From Nephrocerus scutellatus (taxonomy: Eukaryota; Arthropoda; Insecta; Diptera; Pipunculidae), in the NCBI GenBank assembly GCA_947095585.1, contig OX352761.1:138352277-138416276 (forward strand): a stretch of 64,000 nt of DNA. The letters are read 5' to 3'. Below, piece by piece: positions 58,175-64,000 of the stretch (position 1 is its first letter; each line of letters opens with the position of its first letter). The notes under the pieces were generated by a model. That model was not told the origin of the DNA, searched no databases, and saw only the letters and a list, made by a program, of their open reading frames with translations. The position numbers were made by a program, and so were the translations under genes.

Positions 58175-59290
58175 CGTAATATCGTCAGCTGGCTTTCTCA
58201 AAGTGTGGCCAATCCAGCTCCATTTTCGTCGTCTGATGGTGATCGCGATTGTTCGCTGCTGCGTTATTCTCCACAAGTCTTGATTTGTGATAATATCCGG
58301 CCAACTTATTCTCAGTATCCGCTTTAAGCACTTGTTGACGAAGACTTGGAGGCGCGTCGCAATTGACTTTCCTCGTTTCGCAGCCATACAAGAGTACTGA
58401 GAGAACGTTAGATCTGAAGATCGTTAGCTTTAGATTCCGGGAGATTAGCGAGGAGTTCCAGATATTATTTAGAATACTATATGAGTGCCGCGCCTTGTTT
58501 ACATGAGAGCGCACATCTGAGTCAGTACCACCATTTTTTGACATCTAGCTGCCCAAGTAACAAAACTTATCGACTTCCTCTTTCTGATGTCCGTCAATCG
58601 AGATATCACATGTTCCACTAGCATTAACGCGAAGTTGTTTTGTTTTTGACACGTTAATTTTTAAACCCCCGTTGTAATCGTTGAATTCTAGTGAGTTTAA
58701 ATTTTGCTCCATGTCACCTAGCGATTGTGATAGGAGACAGATATCATCGGCATGGTCTAGGTATTTTAGGTGAAAAACATTCCATGGCTAACCCGATGGA
58801 GTACGGGTTACTATTTTCATCACCCAGGCGATGACAATTGTGAAAAGCAATGGTGAGAGGCCCTTGCTTGACTCCCGAGTAGATGTTGAAAGGTGAGCCA
58901 AGATGACCGTTATGAATGACGCGGCATGTTGAGTCGCGGCACAGCTCCTTGATGATGTCGATGAGTTTTTCCGGAACACCATAGCTAGACAAAATCTGCC
59001 ACATCATGTTCCAGCCCACTCTATCAAACGCACGTTTAAAAATCTACAAAAACCATATACAGAGGAGCGCGATACTCAACTGACTGTTCAATGATTATAC
59101 GCTGGGTGTTAATTTGATCAGTACAAGAACGGTTTGGGTGAAATCCTGCTGGTTCATTTCTCAAAATTGGCTCTAACGCATTCCGTAAGCGCCTAGCTTT
59201 TATAGAGAAGATCACTTTGTTTATGGTGTTCAGCAAGGTAATTCCTCTCCAGTTTTCGCAATTGCTCAAATCACTTTTCTTCAGAGTAAA
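58175..59290 (-). mobile_element. LINE B fragment 2 (RT domain, HADD motif)
   Basis: On minus, nearly contiguous RT: SNCENWRGITLLNTINKVIF, RLRNALEPILRNEPAGFHPN and RSCTDQINTQRIIIEQSVEY (59036-59270), then LYMVFVDF and, after a frame change, RAFDRVGWNMMWQILSSYGV and PEKLIDIIKELCRDSTCRVI (58890-59040). SPFNIYSGVKQG and a decayed PLLF block follow. LKYLDHADDICLLSQSLGDM (about 58720-58775) is motif C, with His replacing the usual Tyr. LKINVSKTKQLRVNASGTCD and EVDKFCYLGS come next, then RHSYSILNNIWNSSLISRNL, SVLLYGCET, FVNKCLKRILRISWPDIITN and RRRKWSWIGHTLRKPADDIT (58163-58520). There are only a few frameshifts. It is truncated at both ends and is related to the older copy at 29855-31400. Confidence 0.88.
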
Positions 59291-60794
59291 AAATCATATC
59301 GGACTGATATAAACGACTCAGTGAAATAAAATGTTCTCGCAGATCTGATCTGATTACTACGGCATAACAAAAACACAGCCTATATTTAATAATCCATTTA
59401 AATTGGTGCTGGAATTACCAAGCGCTGCAGTTCCTTCATGAGAACTACATTACCATCAAGAGACCACACTTATCTTACCTTCTTTTATGAAATTCATTTT
59501 ATTCGCTTTATTAAAAGAACTCGTAAGAAGTGTTTCAGCTGATGCATTCATCAATATTGAGGTCTGCTGTAGATTGATCACTCCTAAAAAAAGTCAAACA
59601 ACCACACAGGTAGTCAATTTAAAATATGAGGAGTTTCGTTGTCCTTTTGGATTACGAAAACTTCGCCTCTGGCGTGCGAGCAAATGGAAATTTTCAATAG
59701 CATCTTTACGAAGTGCAATTCGTAAATAATATCCCATTTTCTTTCTCAACGATTTATATAATATAACAAATGGTGCAAACTAAAATTTTCTGCTTCAACC
59801 CACTCGTTGCGCACATTATAAATATATAGCCGTCTTCTATGTTCGGATTATTCATTTTTTTACCATCTCTTTACCGACTATAAAGACCGTAGTCTTGTCT
59901 TTCCGTTTTCTTTCATTCGCTATGTGGCATGCAGCAAGCTCCTGAAACACGCAAAAACGACCATTAAGAGAAATAGATACTTCCTATGAAGAGAAAATTT
60001 ACCAATACTACTACCAGACTGAAAATTCCTGCCACAACTTTGCTAAGGAGGTAGGAGAACTACGATGACTTATTAGTGTGAGTTTAAATTTACTTAAATT
60101 GGATTTGAGTTCTCATCCTCTTATGATTTATTATGTTTGGTGGTGCATTTTATAGAAGGAGGCAAGTAATTCGTTTTTTGAGTGAAAAATAACTTTTTTC
60201 TTGTTTTCAAAAGAACAAATTTAATGGGCAACCTGGAGACTTGAGGGATCGTACTGTACAATATTGCTATTTTCACCCAAGGATCACTTATGTTCGCAAC
60301 CATTTTACTTCACATTTTGGTTTTCTAATGTGGTGTGTACTTTAATTGTATCATTAAAATCATGAAATCATAATATCTACTTATGAATTATGATGGGATT
60401 ATACTGGGAATAAATTGGTAAACTAGCAGGAATCTTTTTATGCTAAGTGCAATTACTTGGAAATAGTTAAACAAATCTACAATATCTGTAAAGAAATATT
60501 CGTTTCGATTTTTACCCCGCAAGAGCCGCGAGAAATAATTCAAGCCATAAAAATTAAGATTTTTCGTGTAATTTCTCTAATCGAAGATACCCATGATGTG
60601 CTAATTATTCTCAGAAATAAAGATAATTTCTTACTCAAAGGTTTTCGTTAGTAAGCATTGTTTAGGCAAGTCTCAGTCTTTCAAGAAATGCCAATTCACC
60701 CAAAAACATTGACTGTTTAGTGCGAATTTTATAAAGGCGCTGGACTTTTTTTTGGGGATTTGACAAATCCACGGTCAATTCCAATAAGCTGTTT
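59291..60794. other. No recognisable gene
   Basis: AT-rich sequence. Frames at 59487-59729 and 60457-60651 (+) start with ATG or a near-cognate codon but match nothing I know. No repeats or RNA genes are seen. Confidence 0.4.
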
Positions 60795-62205
60795 CAGTAA
60801 AACACCTTAATACCCTGAAAGAAATATTACAGAATGCTCTTAATAAGCTAACTAGATGGGCAGATCGTTGTGGTTTATTAGTAAACAGAACTTCTCCTTT
60901 TTACTAGAAAATAAAAAATTCCACATGTCAACCCACCCTTTATAAAGGGCACAAGGTTATACTTCTGATAAAGCCAAATATCTGGGTCTCATTCTGGACA
61001 GAATGCTAAGCTAGAAACCTTATATACAAGAAAGGGTTCGCAAAGCCAAGGTGGCACTCTTCTTCTGAAAAATGTATGTATGAGCGGAGCACTCCGCACC
61101 ACCCCATATCTTCAGCAGAAAAGTTGCTGCTAGCACAGCTATTCGCCTCAGTGCAACTTCCCATTGGACAAGAAATGAATTCGAACACTCCTCTTTATGA
61201 GTTTATTCAGGGTTCCAGCGGGAGGTATAAACTACACCACTCCGCAACTACAGTTCAACAATAACTTCTAAGTCACCATCCTCTCCCGATCACTCTGGAA
61301 GAAGGGGTTATCTTGGAAGATGAATCTATCAGTTTTTATACTAAGGGAGGCTAAGTATTAGTCTCTCTTTTCGTCTTCCCAATTACTGCAGTGTCTTTCA
61401 AGCAGAATCATGGTAATAAAAGAAGTCATGTCTTGGCTAAAGAGAAACGTTCTATCGTAGGATACCCGTATCTTCTTGGATAGTCAAGCTGTTTTGAGAT
61501 CCATTGAATCAGTCTCTGCGAACTCTATTGCAGACCTAAACTGCTGATCATCTCTCAGGGCGATGGCGGAGCAGTTCAACATTCACCTGTCGTGGGTGCC
61601 GGGGCATAGAGACATTCTGAAGAATTGCATGGCTGATGAACTCGACAAAATGGTACTACTTTTACCTGAAAATGGTTTCTTAGGCATACAGATTGCTACA
61701 TGCAAACTCATGTTAAAGCAAGATGCTATTGAGAAAACCAACCTTAGATGGTCAAATGGCATAACTTGTGTGGCGAAAAAACAGATCTGGCCAAAGCTGG
61801 ATCCGAAACGCTCCAAGTGTTTGATCTTTCTAAACAGATTGCATACAAGTGCTACAATAGGTATCATCATTAGGGAGCACTGTCTTATAGGCAAGCACGC
61901 AGCAAGGCTTAGTGTATTTTCCAATAACTTGTGCAGAAGCTCCATGGATAAGAAGGAGGAAGAGACTTTTCCTCACCTTCTGTGCTCCTTCTTCTTCATA
62001 AAACGTAAGCTCCATTTGGCAGCCTTCTTTTACAGTGATCTTAACGATTTTCAACACTGACATCAAAAGTCTTTTACGCTTCATTCGAAGCTCCAACTGG
62101 TTCAACGAGTAGGTTAAAAAATCTTCTCGATCCAAGTAGCATCACAATAGACCATTATTAGTCAAAGTGGGTCGGTTTTCTTCCAGCAGCCACCTAACCT
62201 AACCT
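60795..62205 (+). mobile_element. LINE F fragment 3 (R1/I-like, RT thumb + RNase H)
   Basis: RT C-terminal pieces are NTLKEILQNALNKLTRWADR (about 60808-60870), a NIWVSFWTEC relic of YLGVILD near 60975, YKKGFAKPRWHS and MSGALRTTPYLQQ (about 61078-61120). RNase H follows: IFLDSQAVLRSIESVSANSI with ADLNC (about 61470-61545), then the open frame 61563-62060. This frame carries MAEQFNIHLSWVPGHRDILK, NCMADELDK, IATCKLMLKQDAIEKTNLRW, WPKLDPKRSKCLIFLNRL and EHCLIGKHAARLSVFSNNLC, ending in a decayed zinc-knuckle segment (NNLCRSSMDKKEEETFPHLL). A CCTAACCTAACCTATG stretch at about 62193-62208 closes the fragment, a common 3' sequence of this LINE type. The RNase H and C-terminal part is one intact 165-codon frame, but the upstream part is broken. 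Confidence 0.85.
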
Positions 62206-63113
62206 ATGCTAACAAGCCGGAAACGCTTGAGGACCTTAGGAGCAACAGAACCAACTTATGCGATAAATTCACGAATTAATGGGTTCAGTGATAAATTTTC
62301 ATATCTCAAACACAAGCTGTATTATTTAGAAAACAAAATAACCTCTCTGAATGAAAATCCCATTACTGTAATAATTACCAGATATCTATGCAGATAACAA
62401 AAGACATACAATGTATGTAAAAAATGTTCCCTTAGTCAGCAATGCATAAACAGTGTTAAGCTGTTTGACGTCTGCCATCCTGTAGATATAATTCCATGTA
62501 AGCTTCTGCAACAGAAGTTGTAAACACGATTTGCAGTTTGATCCGGATATACTCTTCCCACCACTTGCTCGTCACTTTAACGAAACTGTTTCTTATTTTA
62601 TTTGTTTTAATTCGTCCGAAAATTTCTACAAGTTTGCAAATAAATGAAAATCTTTAAATAATTTATTTCGCCCAAACTCATTGTCATCGCTAAGGTAATT
62701 CGTTTTGTGCCAATCATGGTAATAATTTAAGATACAAAAAATATTGCCTCGTTTGATGGCGGCGAAGAGCGAAACACGTGTACAGCCGGACATCTACGTA
62801 CTGACGCACGGATCCAATCAGCTTGCTTCAATGGAATAATTTGCAATTGTGTCAGCGTCAGCAGAATCGAATTTCACGCGGCCTCTTTATCCCTATCCTT
62901 GGTATGCGTTTCGTGTCCATTTCCAAAATCTGATCTTTATTGTTGGTTGCGTTCTGGTACTGCGGTGCTGGTCGCGGCTGTAAATCCTTTCATTGTTCCA
63001 CTTGTGTCAGAAAGGATAATCTCTCAATGACATTTGTGCATCACAAAGGAAATTAATAAAATACGTTGACGACACAAACGGGAATAAGGTTCAAGGCAGT
63101 TTGGAACAAAGTA
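62206..63113. other. No recognisable gene
   Basis: AT-rich sequence between the LINE end and the mariner remnant. The 62206-62397 frame has no known motif. Confidence 0.4.
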
Positions 63114-63954
63114 CAACGGTGGGCTGGAAAGTAATCGGCAAGGCAAAAAAAAACACAACTTTTTTTTTTGGCAAAATTCAATTAATTTCTCAACGACATT
63201 CCAATTTTACCATACACTCTGAATAGAGGATTTCTGAAAGGACTCAAAATTGGCCTCTGTTTCAGCGATGTCATCCTCATTTCTTTAGATTTGGAAATAG
63301 GTAAAAGTCTGAGGGTCTCATGTCTGTTGAATAAGGTGAATTAGGAACCAATTCTTAGCGCAATTCATGTAATTTTGCCACTGCGACTGCGAACTTGTGT
63401 GCCATTGCATTGTCTTGGAGGAAAATCAAGTTTTTCTTCTCTAAATGCGGCCGCTTTAGCTTCAAATCGGCGTCGAATCAATCCAAGAGTTCAGCAAAAT
63501 ATACGCCGGTGATTGTTTTTCCTTTTTCAAGATAATCTTTGCGGATGATACCGCGTCTATTCAAATAAACTGTGCCCAAGACCTTGTTGGCCAACAGACC
63601 CACCTTTGCTCTTTTCGGTTTCGATCCGCCAAGAGCAGTCTATGGGGTCTTGCGGTGGGGTCTTGCGATGGATCCATGTTTTGTCAATCGAAAGTGCAGA
63701 CTGCCCATAAACATTTGCAATTCGGTGTTGATCTCATCGTTCGTTTTCTTATTTAGAAACAAATCTATCACTGGACGATATTAAATATTAGTCATTTTGT
63801 TGTTCGTTTTCATTGACTGTCATACACAAACTAAAGGACGCAGCTGGCAGAAAATTTGACAGAAAACATATGAAGGATAGTATGTAGGAACATCGATCAT
63901 TGCTTTGAAACTGGTAGCGTGTAGGTAGGCCGACTACTTTTCAGCCCGCCCTCG
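63114..63954 (-). mobile_element. mariner-family remnant with both termini
   Basis: The termini are inverted repeats next to TA dinucleotides (63112-63113 and 63955-63956). The left end is CAACGGTGGGCTGGAAAGTA then ATCGGC. The right end, on minus, is CGAGGGCGGGCTGAAAAGTA then GTCGGC. On minus the transposase catalytic part is readable across frameshifts: LSIDKTWIHRKTP (about 63645-63690), KKGKT-like, then IFLQDNA-like followed by FAVAVAKLHEL-like (about 63360-63430). These correspond to the first and second Asp regions of a DD34D transposase. A decayed YSTDMRP and LFPNLKK region follows. The element is 841 bp, shorter than the usual ~1.3 kb. The missing part is mainly the N-terminal DNA-binding region, between about 63710 and the right end. 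It is inactive. Confidence 0.87.
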
Positions 63955-64000
63955 TACATAATTTTTCGCTTGAAAATCGAACTTTAATTTATATCAAATT
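63955..64000. other. Flank of the mariner remnant
   Basis: A short AT-rich flank beginning with the TA target dinucleotide. Nothing else is visible. Confidence 0.4.

Noticed and set aside
62190..62210. CCTAACCTAACC resembling a telomeric repeat
   Set aside because: There are only two to three units, located exactly at the end of a LINE fragment of a type that often ends this way. Flies also lack simple telomere repeats.

Overview
The window reads as eukaryotic, AT-rich, gene-poor DNA from an insect, most likely a higher dipteran. A tephritid-type fruit fly is my best guess, because the decayed LINE, mariner and SINE families look like those of such flies, but this is inference only. I found no host protein-coding gene, rRNA, tRNA or CRISPR array that I can support. 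Nearly all open frames longer than 60 codons are either pieces of broken transposable elements or chance frames.

Layout. The window is a graveyard of retrotransposon fragments separated by 0.5-3 kb of AT-rich sequence with no recognisable content. I separate at least seven LINE lineages. (A) An RTE-like LINE with a GAT-repeat 3' tail: 181-1056(-), 18362-19495(+), 21506-22160(-), 31587-31636(-), 36408-36467(+), 54487-56645(+). (B) A related LINE group with a YADDVCLLS-type RT: 29855-31400(-) and 58175-59290(-). (C) A Loa/I-like LINE with RNase H: 2980-4290(-) and 14530-16215(+). (D) A jockey-like LINE: 8825-9445, 26285-26465, 38830-40195 and 54712-55783 on plus, 48705-50400 on minus. (E) A CR1/L2-like RT at 9540-10260(-). 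(F) R1/I-like RNase-H LINEs at 25640-26275(+), 43590-44170(-) and 60795-62205(+). (G) An insect LINE with a long C-terminal domain at 33490-35195(+).

Non-LINE elements are a 679-bp hAT-type element with a perfect 8-bp target duplication (18463-19141), a mariner remnant with both termini (63114-63954, minus), Helitron-like non-autonomous elements (5795-6661 and 48059-48704), and three copies of a tRNA-derived SINE, all on minus (33200-33364, 48245-48497, 52510-52800). Two SINE copies are flanked by target-site repeats.

Tandem structures are a 136-bp duplication (13458-13717), a 27-bp minisatellite with hairpin-bearing direct repeats (24993-25580), a three-unit ~150-bp array (46860-47240), CTCAAGACCCC-like arrays (50655-50815, 52195-52905), and an unclassified ~90-125-bp-unit repeat present at three sites (9446-9540, 19650-19862, 43150-43560).

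The most informative structure is the nesting: hAT inside LINE A, jockey inside LINE A, SINE inside a Helitron-like element, and SINE inside a CTCAAG array. These give a relative insertion history. No multi-gene system is visible. The only hint of host transcription is a weak candidate 5'UTR exon near 23574-23685.
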